Assembly: GCA_964418425.1 (NCBI GenBank)
Contig: CAYQLT010000042.1
Location: forward strand, 1-23,140
Direction: 5' to 3'
DNA from: CAYQLT01 sp964418425
Lineage (GTDB): Bacteria > Bacillota > Limnochordia > Limnochordales > Geochordaceae
Length of the DNA stretch: 23,140 bases
This document shows, piece after piece, positions 1 to 8,167 of this stretch. The translations under genes and the position numbers were made by a program. The notes under the pieces are model-generated. The model had not been told where the DNA came from. It saw only the letters and a list, made by a program, of their open reading frames with translations, and did not search any database. Within the stretch, counting starts at the first letter, position 1, and each line of letters starts with the position of its first letter.

Positions 1-1
1 C

Positions 2-77
2 TGGTGGACCTGAGGGGACTCGAACCCCCGCCCTCTGCAGTGCGATTGCAGCGCTCTCCCAGCTGAGCTACAGGCCC
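2..77 (-). tRNA. tRNA-Ala (anticodon CGC)
   Basis: Read on the minus strand this folds as a complete 76-nt cloverleaf including an encoded CCA end (positions 4-2). The acceptor stem is GGGCCTG (77-71) paired with CAGGTCC (12-6). It contains a G3:U70 wobble pair, the main alanine identity element, and A73 as discriminator. The D arm has GCTC/GAGC, the anticodon stem is CTGCA/TGCAG with loop ATCGCAC, so the anticodon is CGC and reads GCG codons. The T loop is TTCGAGT. GCG is expected to be a common Ala codon in this GC-rich genome. The gene is transcribed away from the helicase block. Confidence 0.96.
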
Positions 78-90
78 ACCGGCGCCCCTG

Positions 91-119
91 ATTATACACA
101 ACCTTCCGGCCCTGCGCCA
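91..119 (-). promoter_or_regulatory. Promoter of the tRNA-Ala gene
   Basis: On the minus strand positions 96-91 read TATAAT, a perfect sigma-A -10 box, in very GC-rich surroundings. It ends 13 nt before the tRNA 5' end at 77, so transcription would start a few bases ahead of the mature RNA. A hexamer TGGCGC lies 17 bp upstream (119-114) but matches the -35 consensus poorly. The -10 box is seen; promoter function is inferred. Confidence 0.65.
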
Positions 120-375
120 CACCTTTTCTGGACGGGACGCGGCCTGCGCCTTACCCCTGCCACGCCGCCACTTCCCTCCGTTCGCCCCGGGGCCTGCGGC
201 GGTGCACGGGAAGACCGCTGCGGTGCACACTAAGGGTGCCATGGTGAGCGGCAACATCCTGGCCATTCCCTTTCCGCCCATCCGCACGCCCCTTCTGGGG
301 GGGCGCCCTCCCATCCCTCCCGTCTCCCGTCGAGGGCCGTCCCACAGCGTTCTGTACGCTTCGCGGCGCCTCCCG

Positions 376-2169
376 ATGGAGGGGTTCGTGCTGAGCGCCT
401 GCGTTCGCGGACCGACCTCGGCCCGCTGGCGTCAGGATCTGCGCCGGGCCCTTCGCGCTGGGGCCGACGCCGAACTGTTTCGGCTGGCCCTGCAGGGCCT
501 GTTGCAGCTCCCCCTGCCCCGCCCCGGCGAGCTGGAGACGCCCGGTTTCCTTGCCGCTCACTGGCGCCTTGCGGGCGTGGTGGCCTACGACCACCAGCTC
601 GAGACCGCCCGCCGGGTGCTCATGGAGATGGGGGGTCGGGCCCTTCTGGCCGACGAGGTGGGCCTGGGCAAGACCATCGAGGCCGCGATGGTTCTTCACG
701 AGCTGATGCTGCGGCGCCTCGTTCACCGTGCGCTCATTCTGGTTCCCGCCGGGCTGATGTGGCAGTGGTATCGGGAGATGCGCGACAAATTCGACCTGCC
801 GGCGGAGCTTCAGGCGTCGTTGGCCGATTGGGAGCGAGCGCCCCTTCTGGTGGCCTCCCTGGACACGGCCAAGCGTCCTCCCCACCGGGAGGCGGTTTTG
901 GGGCAATCCTACGACCTGGTGGTGGTGGACGAGGCCCACCGGCTGAAAAACGCCCGCACCCGGTCCTTTCAGCTGGTGGCCGCCCTGAAGACCCGATACC
1001 TCCTGCTCCTGACGGCCACCCCGGTGCACAACACCCTGCGAGAGCTGCACGCCCTCGCCTACCTCGTGGCTCCTGAGCGGGTGGGCGAGTACCCGGAGTT
1101 CGCCCGGCGCTTCGGAACCCGAGGACGCCACGCCGAAGACCCGGCAGGCTTGCGATCGGTGGTGGCCACCATCATGGTTCGCCACCGCCGCGCTCGCACC
1201 CCCATCCCTTTCACGGGACGAACCGTCCATTCCGTTCCGGTGGAGCTGTCCGCCTCGGAGAGAGCCCTGTACGACGCCCTGGACTGCCTGGCCCCCGCGG
1301 GTACGTCCAGCGGCCCCGGCGGATCCGCCAGCCGCAAGGTGCGGGCCGAGGAGGATCCAGCCGGCGCGCTCCTCTGGCTGACCCTCAAGCGGGAGGCCTG
1401 CTCCAGCCCATGGGCGGCCGGTTCCACGCTGCGTCGGCTCGCCCGACGGCGGGCCAAGGCGCAGCTGGACGAACTGGCCACCTTCGCGCAGGGGGTCCGC
1501 GCATGGAGCAAGGGGCGGGCCGTGGCGGATCTGGTGCGTCGCCTGGAGGACGAACACGTCCTGGTCTTCACGGAATTTCGCGAGACCCAGCAGGCCGTCG
1601 CTCGCCACCTGGCCAGGCTGGGACGGCCGGTGGTGCTCTTTTACGGCGACCTGACGCCCATGCAGCGGGAATGGGCCCAGGCGGTGTTTCGGGAGCGAGC
1701 GCCGGTCATGGTCTCCACGGACGCAGGCGCCGAAGGGGTGAACCTGCAGTTCTGCCGCCACCTGGTCAACGTGGACCTGCCCTGGAACCCCATGCGCATC
1801 GAGCAGCGCATCGGGCGGGTTCACCGCCTGGGCCAGACCCGCCAGGTGCACATCTGGAACGTGTACACCACCCACACCATCGAGGAGTACGTCCTCCACC
1901 TGCTCCACGACAAGCTGGATCTCTTCCGCACCGTGGTGGGCGAACTGGACCAGATCCTGGAACCTTTGGGGGGCCCCGCCGCCTTCGAGCGCGCGCTGGG
2001 TGCTGCCCTCTTGCAGGCCCTCGGCCAACCCTCCAGCCCGGACACCCTGGAGGCACAGCTGCGCGACCTGATCGCTCGCTGGGAACAGGCACTGCAGCAC
2101 CACCGCCGCCGGCACGCGGAACAGGAGCAGATCCTGCATGGCTGCGAGCTTGCCACCGATGAAGCCTGA
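376..2169 (+). CDS. SNF2-family helicase/ATPase, YqhH/RapA-like (copy A)
   Basis: A 597-residue Swi2/Snf2 ATPase predicted to translocate on double-stranded DNA. Visible motifs are DEVGLGKT (residues 93-100, Walker A), DEAH (185-188), TATPVHN (213-219), STDAGAEGVNLQF and QRIGRVHRLGQ (477-487, motif VI). A roughly 90-residue N-terminal region precedes motif I, as I remember for Bacillus YqhH. The ATG at 376 gives a family-like length but has a weak ribosome site. An in-frame ATG at 241, preceded by AAGGG, would add 45 Pro-rich residues, and a GTG at 202 is also open. No promoter is obvious between the tRNA and 376. The gene overlaps its downstream partner by 32 bp. A paralogue with the same motifs lies at 6330-8093 on the other strand. 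The substrate is unknown; RapA recycles RNA polymerase, but no such role can be read here. Confidence 0.9.
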   Translation: MEGFVLSACVRGPTSARWRQDLRRALRAGADAELFRLALQGLLQLPLPRPGELETPGFLAAHWRLAGVVAYDHQLETARRVLMEMGGRALLADEVGLGKTIEAAMVLHELMLRRLVHRALILVPAGLMWQWYREMRDKFDLPAELQASLADWERAPLLVASLDTAKRPPHREAVLGQSYDLVVVDEAHRLKNARTRSFQLVAALKTRYLLLLTATPVHNTLRELHALAYLVAPERVGEYPEFARRFGTRGRHAEDPAGLRSVVATIMVRHRRARTPIPFTGRTVHSVPVELSASERALYDALDCLAPAGTSSGPGGSASRKVRAEEDPAGALLWLTLKREACSSPWAAGSTLRRLARRRAKAQLDELATFAQGVRAWSKGRAVADLVRRLEDEHVLVFTEFRETQQAVARHLARLGRPVVLFYGDLTPMQREWAQAVFRERAPVMVSTDAGAEGVNLQFCRHLVNVDLPWNPMRIEQRIGRVHRLGQTRQVHIWNVYTTHTIEEYVLHLLHDKLDLFRTVVGELDQILEPLGGPAAFERALGAALLQALGQPSSPDTLEAQLRDLIARWEQALQHHRRRHAEQEQILHGCELATDEA

Positions 2170-3061
2170 CGAGCTTGCGCCGTGGGCCGCCACGTTGCTG
2201 GACATCCTCCGCTCGGTGGGCGGGCAGGTGACGCCGGCCGCGCCGGCGGTGCCGGGCGCTTTGCTCTATCGGGTCGAACTGCCGCAGGCCGTCGCCTGCC
2301 GCCGCTGGGGTACGCCCTACCGGCCGCATCCGCCGCTGCTTCTTCGCTTCGCAGCCGGGCAAGAGACGTGCGCCGAGGCCCGCGGAGAACCGGGGGCGCC
2401 GCAAGCGGAGCCGGTGACGCCCTTCAGCCGCCGGGCGGCCGACATCGTGGAACTTGCCCTGGGTTCGGGATGGGTCGGCGTCTTCCACGAACCTCCCTCG
2501 GCATGCCAGCAACCCGCCCGCGGGTTGACCCATACCAGCGTTCCGGCCCTGTGGGCCCTTCTGGAGGCCGTGATGGACGGCGGCCCTCTTGGGCAGGTTC
2601 CGCCAACGTGCTGGTTGGTCGCCTGGGTCGACCTGGCCCGCCCCGCGAGGCCTGCCTGGTGCGGCCGGCTCGAACCGTCGGCTTACGAGCGCGGACCCTG
2701 CGCGGACACGCTCGCCGTGCGCCCGGGCCCGCCTGCTTCGGGCCCGTACCCATCCGCCGCGCGGCGCATGCTGCGCCTTTCCAGCACCTGGCAGGCCATC
2801 ATGGAGCAGGCGGTCCGCAGCCTTGCGCAGGACGCATCCGTGCGGCGCTGGCAAGCTGCCCTGGCCGGCGTCGGGCACGACGCCGTCGCAGGCGGCCCAC
2901 CCCGGAGGGGGGTTCTCAGCCCGTCGCCGCCAGACCGCCAGCTCCGGCGGGAAGACCCCCGCCTCCAGCTTTTCGTCACCATGGCCGCTGTGGTCTACCT
3001 GAGCCCGGCGAGGGCGTGGCCACCCCCGGCGCTGCCGTGGCCACAGCCGTCATCTGGCTGA
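2138..3061 (+). CDS. Putative SNF2-associated partner protein, possibly YqhG-like (A)
   Basis: A 307-residue protein of unknown function. The ATG at 2138 is preceded by AGGAG with a 10-nt spacer and lies inside the end of the SNF2 gene, so translation is probably coupled; an ATG at 2159 is an alternative. Third-position GC is high, which supports real coding. In B. subtilis the SNF2 gene yqhH is next to yqhG, and the N-terminus here (a short helix, then an L-x-V-x-LP-like strand and a PLLLRF segment) is loosely reminiscent of YqhG. That is from memory and position only. The last 20 or so codons change to a Pro/Trp-rich string with poorer codon use, while another frame ending at 3066 looks more coding-like there, so a frameshift near 3000 is possible. 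The 3' end overlaps the convergent mrfA-like gene by 86 bp. Confidence 0.65.
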   Translation: MAASLPPMKPDELAPWAATLLDILRSVGGQVTPAAPAVPGALLYRVELPQAVACRRWGTPYRPHPPLLLRFAAGQETCAEARGEPGAPQAEPVTPFSRRAADIVELALGSGWVGVFHEPPSACQQPARGLTHTSVPALWALLEAVMDGGPLGQVPPTCWLVAWVDLARPARPAWCGRLEPSAYERGPCADTLAVRPGPPASGPYPSAARRMLRLSSTWQAIMEQAVRSLAQDASVRRWQAALAGVGHDAVAGGPPRRGVLSPSPPDRQLRREDPRLQLFVTMAAVVYLSPARAWPPPALPWPQPSSG

Positions 3062-5513
3062 GATGACGCCGTAACTGGCGCTCCAGCTCCGGGGGAAGGG
3101 GGCGCGGAGCCGGTGGAGGCGGAGCTGGCACCGAAGGCCCTCGCCAGCCAGCCGACCCGGCGGCCACCTCCTCGCCCGGGCCGCCGGCATGGCACAGCTC
3201 GGCGAGCAGCCGCATGGCCGCCCGCTTGTCCGGCACCCGACCTCGGCTCTCCAGTTCCGGGTCGCCCTGAGCCCGGGGCAAAGCGGGCGCGCCCACGCAC
3301 GAGGGGCACCCTCGTTCGCACGGGCAGCGAGCCACCAGTTCCCGGGCCGCCTCCATGATGCTCTCCAGCCGTTGAAACGCCTGGCGCGCAAAGCCGGCGC
3401 CCCCCGGGTGGCGGTCGTATAGATACAGGCAGGGCCCCCCGCCCGGAACGGGCCCTTCCGCCGGGTCCACCACGGCGCCCACGTCTGCGGGGTCACACCC
3501 CACGAAGAGGGGCATCACCCCGCTCAGCGCGTTGGCCATCCCCCACATGCCCTCCACCGCCGACAGCCCCGCCTGGTGAACCGCCGCCAGGGCTCCCGGG
3601 TCCGGGACGAGGGCGAGGGCTTCGGTATACAGCTCCGTGGAGGGCAGCTCGACGCGACCCCACCCCAGGCTGTCCCGGCTTTCGAAGCGCACCTTCTTGA
3701 ACATGTAAACCAGCTGGGTGACCACCGCTTCGCCCACCGCCGCCTCGCTTCGCCCCAACCGCCTGCGGGTCCAGTTCTCGTGGCCTACCGGCCGCAGCCG
3801 GTGCTCGGCGACAGCCTGGGTGAAGTAGTCCAGCACCTCGCGGCGCACATAGGCCACACGGCCCACCAGATCCAGCCGCTCCACCAGGTAGGTCTCCCCC
3901 TCGTGGAGATAGACGGCCTCGGGGTGCAGCTGGAAAAACGCGCTGGGCTCGTCCAGGGTTCCGATGGCCCGGCCGCTGGCCGCGTCGAGGATGGTGTAGG
4001 TGGCCGCCGAAGCCGTGCGCAAGGCCACCTGGCCTGCGGGATAGACGCCGGGCTTGCGCCACCTCCACCGGTGGCCGTCCCACAACGTCTCCCCCGCCTC
4101 CACCAGAAGCTGCATGATGGCCGGCCCGTACGTCCCGAACTGCTCCACCTCCTCAGGGGAGAGGGGAAGCTCGTAAGCGGCGGCCCGAAGATGTCCCAGC
4201 ACCACCTGGGGGTTGTCCGGATTGAGGGCCGCCGGCTCCACCGAGCGTTCCATCAGGTATTCCGGATGCTCCATCAGGTACTGGTCCACGGGAGCGTCGT
4301 GGGCGATGAGCACGGCCAGCCCTTCTCGTCGGCGCCCGGCCCGCCCCGCCTGCTGCCAGAAGGAGGCGATGGACCCGGGAAAGCCCACCAAGAGCGCGGC
4401 GTCCAGCGGGCCCACGTCGATCCCCAGCTCCAGGGCGTTGGTGCTGCATACCCCCAGAAGCTCTCCCGAGAACAGCCGCTGCTCGATGAAGCGGCGGATC
4501 TCGGGAAGATAGCCGCCCCGATACGGGTAGATGGCCGAGGCGGCCGAGGGCGCGATGCGCTGCAGGCGCTCCCGAACGTAGCGGTACAACAGCTCCGCCA
4601 CCACCCGGGCCCGCCCGAAGGCGATGGTGGGAACCCGACCCGCCACCAGCCGGGCCATGAGATCGGCCGCTTCCAGATTCGCCGAGCGGCGGGCAGGGGG
4701 GTGACCCAGCCGGGGCGGGTTCCACAGCACCAGCCACCGGCGGGGTCGAGGCGACCCGTCCTCGTGGACGACCTGCACCGGGGCGCCCACCAGGCTGCGG
4801 GCCAGCTCGTCGGGGTTGGCCACCGTGGCCGAACACAGGACGAAGGTGGGGGAGCTGCCCCAGCGCGACGCGACCCGGCGCAACCGCCGGATCACGTTGG
4901 CCACGTGCGAGCCGAACAGCCCCCGGTACACATGGGCCTCGTCGATGGCGACCAGCGACAGGCCCTGGAAAAAGCGGCCCCAGGCAGGGTGGTGGGGGAG
5001 GATGCCCGAGTGGAGCATGTCGGGGTTGGTGAGCAGCAGCCGGCAGGACTCCCGCAGCCGCCGCCTGCGATCCGGCGGGGTGTCGCCGTCGTAGGTTCCG
5101 GCCCACAAAGCCTCCTGCTGGGCCAGCTGCGGATGGCTTTCGGCAAGCCGGAGAAGGAAGCGAAGCTGATCCTGCGCGAGAGCCTTGGTGGGGTACAGGT
5201 ACAGGGCCGTGGCGGAGGGGCTGGCGGTGAGCGCCTCCAGAGCCGGGATGTGGTACGCCAGGCTCTTGCCGCTGGCGGTTCCTGTGGTGACCATGACATG
5301 CCTTCCCGCTCGAACTGCCGCCAGCGCCGCCGCCTGGTGGGAGTACAGCCTCTGTATCCCCATGCGTTCCAGGGCCTGGGCTACAGGCGTCGCCACGGGC
5401 GGCGAGAGCTCAGCCCAGACCGGCTCCCGCTCCGGTAACATGCGGATGCTGCGGATCTGGCCGCGATAGTCAGGGTCCGACTCCAGATGCTGTAAGAAGG
5501 TGCGCATGTCCAT
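2976..5513 (-). CDS. mrfA: DEAD/DEAH-box helicase with C-terminal Cys cluster, MrfA/YprA type
   Basis: A superfamily 2 helicase of 845 residues. An N-terminal Q-like region (LYSHQ) precedes TGTASGKS (residues 77-84, Walker A), DEAH (191-194), SAT (228-230) and QQAGRAGR (387-394, motif VI). The C-terminal domain carries cysteines 730, 732, 736 and 739 (C-x-C-x3-C-x2-C), the MrfA/DUF1998-type metal-binding cluster. In B. subtilis MrfA acts with the nuclease MrfB in mitomycin C lesion repair; no mrfB-like gene is present here. The ATG at 5513 (or 5507) lacks a clear Shine-Dalgarno; the frame is open upstream to 5684 but that extension is Arg/Pro/Ser-rich and overlaps the previous gene. It is last in the minus-strand helicase run, 58 bp after partner B. 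The final residues (from about 820) have unusual codon use and overlap partner A. Confidence 0.88.
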   Translation of the reverse strand: MDMRTFLQHLESDPDYRGQIRSIRMLPEREPVWAELSPPVATPVAQALERMGIQRLYSHQAAALAAVRAGRHVMVTTGTASGKSLAYHIPALEALTASPSATALYLYPTKALAQDQLRFLLRLAESHPQLAQQEALWAGTYDGDTPPDRRRRLRESCRLLLTNPDMLHSGILPHHPAWGRFFQGLSLVAIDEAHVYRGLFGSHVANVIRRLRRVASRWGSSPTFVLCSATVANPDELARSLVGAPVQVVHEDGSPRPRRWLVLWNPPRLGHPPARRSANLEAADLMARLVAGRVPTIAFGRARVVAELLYRYVRERLQRIAPSAASAIYPYRGGYLPEIRRFIEQRLFSGELLGVCSTNALELGIDVGPLDAALLVGFPGSIASFWQQAGRAGRRREGLAVLIAHDAPVDQYLMEHPEYLMERSVEPAALNPDNPQVVLGHLRAAAYELPLSPEEVEQFGTYGPAIMQLLVEAGETLWDGHRWRWRKPGVYPAGQVALRTASAATYTILDAASGRAIGTLDEPSAFFQLHPEAVYLHEGETYLVERLDLVGRVAYVRREVLDYFTQAVAEHRLRPVGHENWTRRRLGRSEAAVGEAVVTQLVYMFKKVRFESRDSLGWGRVELPSTELYTEALALVPDPGALAAVHQAGLSAVEGMWGMANALSGVMPLFVGCDPADVGAVVDPAEGPVPGGGPCLYLYDRHPGGAGFARQAFQRLESIMEAARELVARCPCERGCPSCVGAPALPRAQGDPELESRGRVPDKRAAMRLLAELCHAGGPGEEVAAGSAGWRGPSVPAPPPPAPRPLPPELERQLRRHLSQMTAVATAAPGVATPSPGSGRPQRPW

Positions 5514-5571
5514 GGGAAGGCCAGTTCGCCTGCGTGGACGCCGCACCCTGCCCCCGCGCAGCCAGCCGGGC

Positions 5572-6333
5572 TTACTCCGGGAGGGCGCAGGGCCTCCACA
5601 CCACGCCGAGCCCGACCGGCTCGATGCGGGCGCTTGCCCGAAACCGCCCGGCCAGCTCCTGAAGGGCGCGTTGCTCTTCGGCATCCAGAGCCGTCAGGGC
5701 CCGTATGGCCTCCTCCTGGCGCAGGCGGGCCTCGGCCGCCAGGCGACGGGCCCGATCCTCCAGGACTTTGGCGGGCTCGCTGCCCGTCGCGATGCAGCGG
5801 TACGCACAGGCCGCCTGCGCGCGGCGCACCCGCCGCAGCGCGTCCATCAGAAGTTCCTGACGGCGAGCTGCGAAGTGGGCCTGCACAAAGGCCCGCTCGC
5901 AGGCAAGGGCCGGGGCCTGGCGGGCCTCCTCGGCAGCCAGCACCTCGACGGCCATCGCCCGCGCCTGCTCCAACGCGGCGGGGGCAAGCCGCTTCAGCTC
6001 GTACGCACCGATCCACCCCATTGCCCCCGGAACCGGGAACAGGACAGCCGTGGGGCCCCACGGGCCCGGTCGGGCGGTTTGCGAGCCGGCATCCACCAAG
6101 ACGTCCACCACCCGGCGAACCGACACTCCCGCCCCCACGCAGGCAGCCGTCACCACGAACCGAAACCACAGGTGGCGCTGCAGCTCGAGTCCCGGGGCGG
6201 GCCCGGCGCCTGCCCGCGCCCGGCCAGGACCCGCCGCCGGTTGCGGCAGCTCTGCGGGTTCCAGCATGAGGAAGACCCCAAGATGGCTACCCCCCGCCTG
6301 CTCTCCCGGGGTGCCATCCGCCCGGTGGCTCAC
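5572..6333 (-). CDS. Putative SNF2-associated partner protein (B)
   Basis: A 253-residue protein of unknown function if it starts at the GTG at 6333, which shares GTGA with the stop of the SNF2 gene B (4 bp overlap, likely coupled translation). An ATG at 6267 would give 231 residues. It has a hydrophobic strand-rich part (around LWFRFVVTAACVGAG), then a long Ala/Arg/Glu-rich helical stretch with coiled-coil character, and an end resembling E-x3-AL-x-EL followed by a short beta segment. The end loosely recalls the C-terminal part of YqhG as I remember it, whereas partner A resembles the N-terminal part; this is weak inference. Context (directly behind an SNF2 gene, ahead of the mrfA-like helicase) is the main evidence that it works with the ATPase. 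Confidence 0.65.
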   Translation of the reverse strand: MSHRADGTPGEQAGGSHLGVFLMLEPAELPQPAAGPGRARAGAGPAPGLELQRHLWFRFVVTAACVGAGVSVRRVVDVLVDAGSQTARPGPWGPTAVLFPVPGAMGWIGAYELKRLAPAALEQARAMAVEVLAAEEARQAPALACERAFVQAHFAARRQELLMDALRRVRRAQAACAYRCIATGSEPAKVLEDRARRLAAEARLRQEEAIRALTALDAEEQRALQELAGRFRASARIEPVGLGVVWRPCALPE

Positions 6334-8093
6334 GGCAGGCCGTGCGGTCGTCCGTCCAGGGTGGCCTCGGTCAGGGCGCGGGCCCTGGCCCAGGCCCGGG
6401 CCCTGCGGGCCATGTTCTCCCCGAGGCGCTCCAGGGCGTCTTGAAGCTCCCGGTCGGTGCCGCAGGTGGCGGCCAGACGGGCCACCCAGCGGTGCATGCC
6501 ACCCGGCACAGCCGCCACCACCGCGTCCAGGTCTCCCACCACCTCCCGAAACATGCCCAGCTTCTCGTGGATCAGGGCCAGCACATACTCCTCGATGGTG
6601 TTGAGGGCCGCCAGGTTCACGATCCGGACCGTCCCCCTCTGCCCCAGCCGGTGCACGCGGCCGATCCGCTGTTCCAGCCGCATGGGGTTCCAGGGAAGGT
6701 CCAGGTTGACCACTTCCCGGCAAAACTGCAGGTTCAGGCCCTCGCTGCCGGCGTCCGTGCTGACCAGGACGGGCGCCCTTCGCAAGAACGCTTCCAGCGC
6801 CGCCTGCCGCTTCGGCCCGCTCATGGCGCCGGTGAACAGCTGGGCGTGGATGCCGCAGCGCGCAAGCCAGCGCAGGGCGTGGCGAGCCGTGGTGGCGAAC
6901 TCCGTGAAGGCGACGATCTGCCCCGCGACCAGACCTTCGCACCGGGTGCGCCGGCGAAGCCAGCGCACCAGCCAGCGAATCTTGGGGCCGGCCTGTCGGC
7001 GGGCCAGTTCCAGGGCCTGGTCTGCCAGCTCACCCAGGCGGGGTTGGAGCAGGCCCCAGGGTTGGCTGCCGGAGCCACGGCAAAGACGCTGCAGGGTGGC
7101 CGCGCACGCCAGGGGACTGCTGGCCGCCTCCCTCAGCAGCACGGTGAGGGCCAACGCCGCGGCCTGCAGGCCCGCCTCACCGGCGGCCTGGCGTAACAGA
7201 CGGCCCACTTCCCTGTACAGGGCGGCCTCGCAGGCCTGAAGCCGCACGGGCACCGTTACCACCTGCCGGTCGGGCAGTCGCACCCCGGCTTCGTGACGGC
7301 GGGTTCGGACCACCACGGAGGCCAGCAGCTGGCGCAGGCCTTCCGCGTTGCGCGGCGTTCGAGGGCCATCGGTGAACTCTCGCAAGAACGCCCGGCGGGT
7401 ACCCAGTTGTCCCGGCCTCAGCAGGCTGACCAGGCTGTGCAGCTCCACCAGGTCGTTGTGGACCGGGGTGGCCGTCACCAGGACCAGGAAGGTCTTTCGA
7501 AGCCCGCAAAGCAGGCGAAAGCCGGCCGAGGCGTGGTTCTTAAGCCGGTGGGCCTCGTCCACGATCACCAGATCCCACGGCCAGGCCTGGATCGCCCGAG
7601 CGTGGCGGGGGATGCGGGCGTACTCCAGGGAGGCCAGCACCACCTCCTCCTCGCGGCCCCAACCGTGCCCGCAGGGGTGCACGCAGGCCCGGACCGCGCA
7701 GAGCCTCCACAGCTCCTGCTTCCACTGGGCCACCAGTGCTGCCGGCACCAGGACCAGGGCCCGTCGTACCAGGCCCCGCAGCCACAGCTCCTTGAGGATG
7801 GCGCCGGCCTCGACGGTCTTGCCCAGGCCCACCTCGTCGGCCAGGAGAACCCGGCCGCCCATGACGGTGAGAGCCTTTTGCACCGCCTGGCGCTGATGGG
7901 CAAACAGCCTCACCGGCATGGCCCGAAGGCACAACAGCTCCATCGGGGCTTCGGCCCGCTCCGTCTTTAGCTCGCCCGTCAGCGGCCTCCGGGAATCCCG
8001 CCTGTTGGAAGGGGGGCCGGCGCCCGCCCATCCGGCCAGCCTCTCCAGCCAGCCCTCGGGCACCACGACGCGAACCTGCTGGCAGGAAGTCAT
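6330..8093 (-). CDS. SNF2-family helicase/ATPase, YqhH/RapA-like (copy B)
   Basis: A 587-residue Swi2/Snf2 ATPase. Motifs seen are DEVGLGKT (residues 87-94), DEAH followed by RLKNHAS, TATPVHN, STDAGSEGLNLQF and QRIGRVHRLGQ (475-485). All are nearly identical to copy A at 376-2169, and both proteins share a NTIEEYV/HTIEEYV helix and a LDLFR/LGMFR segment after motif VI. The N-terminal 60 residues differ from copy A. The ATG at 8093 has no good Shine-Dalgarno. The gene lies 74 bp after murC on the same strand, so it may be read from the same transcript or from its own promoter, which I cannot see. Its stop overlaps partner B by 4 bp. Predicted role is remodelling of a DNA-bound protein complex; the target is unknown. 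Confidence 0.9.
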   Translation of the reverse strand: MTSCQQVRVVVPEGWLERLAGWAGAGPPSNRRDSRRPLTGELKTERAEAPMELLCLRAMPVRLFAHQRQAVQKALTVMGGRVLLADEVGLGKTVEAGAILKELWLRGLVRRALVLVPAALVAQWKQELWRLCAVRACVHPCGHGWGREEEVVLASLEYARIPRHARAIQAWPWDLVIVDEAHRLKNHASAGFRLLCGLRKTFLVLVTATPVHNDLVELHSLVSLLRPGQLGTRRAFLREFTDGPRTPRNAEGLRQLLASVVVRTRRHEAGVRLPDRQVVTVPVRLQACEAALYREVGRLLRQAAGEAGLQAAALALTVLLREAASSPLACAATLQRLCRGSGSQPWGLLQPRLGELADQALELARRQAGPKIRWLVRWLRRRTRCEGLVAGQIVAFTEFATTARHALRWLARCGIHAQLFTGAMSGPKRQAALEAFLRRAPVLVSTDAGSEGLNLQFCREVVNLDLPWNPMRLEQRIGRVHRLGQRGTVRIVNLAALNTIEEYVLALIHEKLGMFREVVGDLDAVVAAVPGGMHRWVARLAATCGTDRELQDALERLGENMARRARAWARARALTEATLDGRPHGLP

Positions 8094-8167
8094 GCCACTG
8101 CGTAGTGTGCCGCCCCGGGCGAGCCGGGCATGCAGGGCGGCGGGCGGGAACAGCCCCCGGGGGCCAA

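Noticed and set aside
202..240. GTG at 202 as start of SNF2 gene A
   Set aside because: No ribosome site, and the added residues resemble nothing in the family; ATG 376 or 241 is more likely.
151..2205. Long minus-strand open frame (684 codons) opposite SNF2 gene A
   Set aside because: It is a GC-rich mirror of the helicase gene; its translation has no recognisable motifs while the plus strand has all SNF2 motifs. The same holds for plus-strand frames at 3576-5438, 10870-13665 and 15285-17069.
376..8093. Possible DISARM-type defence island (SNF2 helicase plus helicase with DUF1998-like cysteine cluster)
   Set aside because: No methyltransferase, no phospholipase-D-like drmC and no separate drmA/drmB pair are present; the cysteine cluster is fused to the helicase as in MrfA, and the neighbours are housekeeping genes.
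8109..8141. GCCGCCC/GGGCGGC hairpin and nearby 12-bp palindrome (8153-8164) between murC and SNF2 gene B
   Set aside because: The loop is 19 nt, there is no U-tract, and such GC inverted repeats are frequent by chance at this base composition; not enough to call a terminator.
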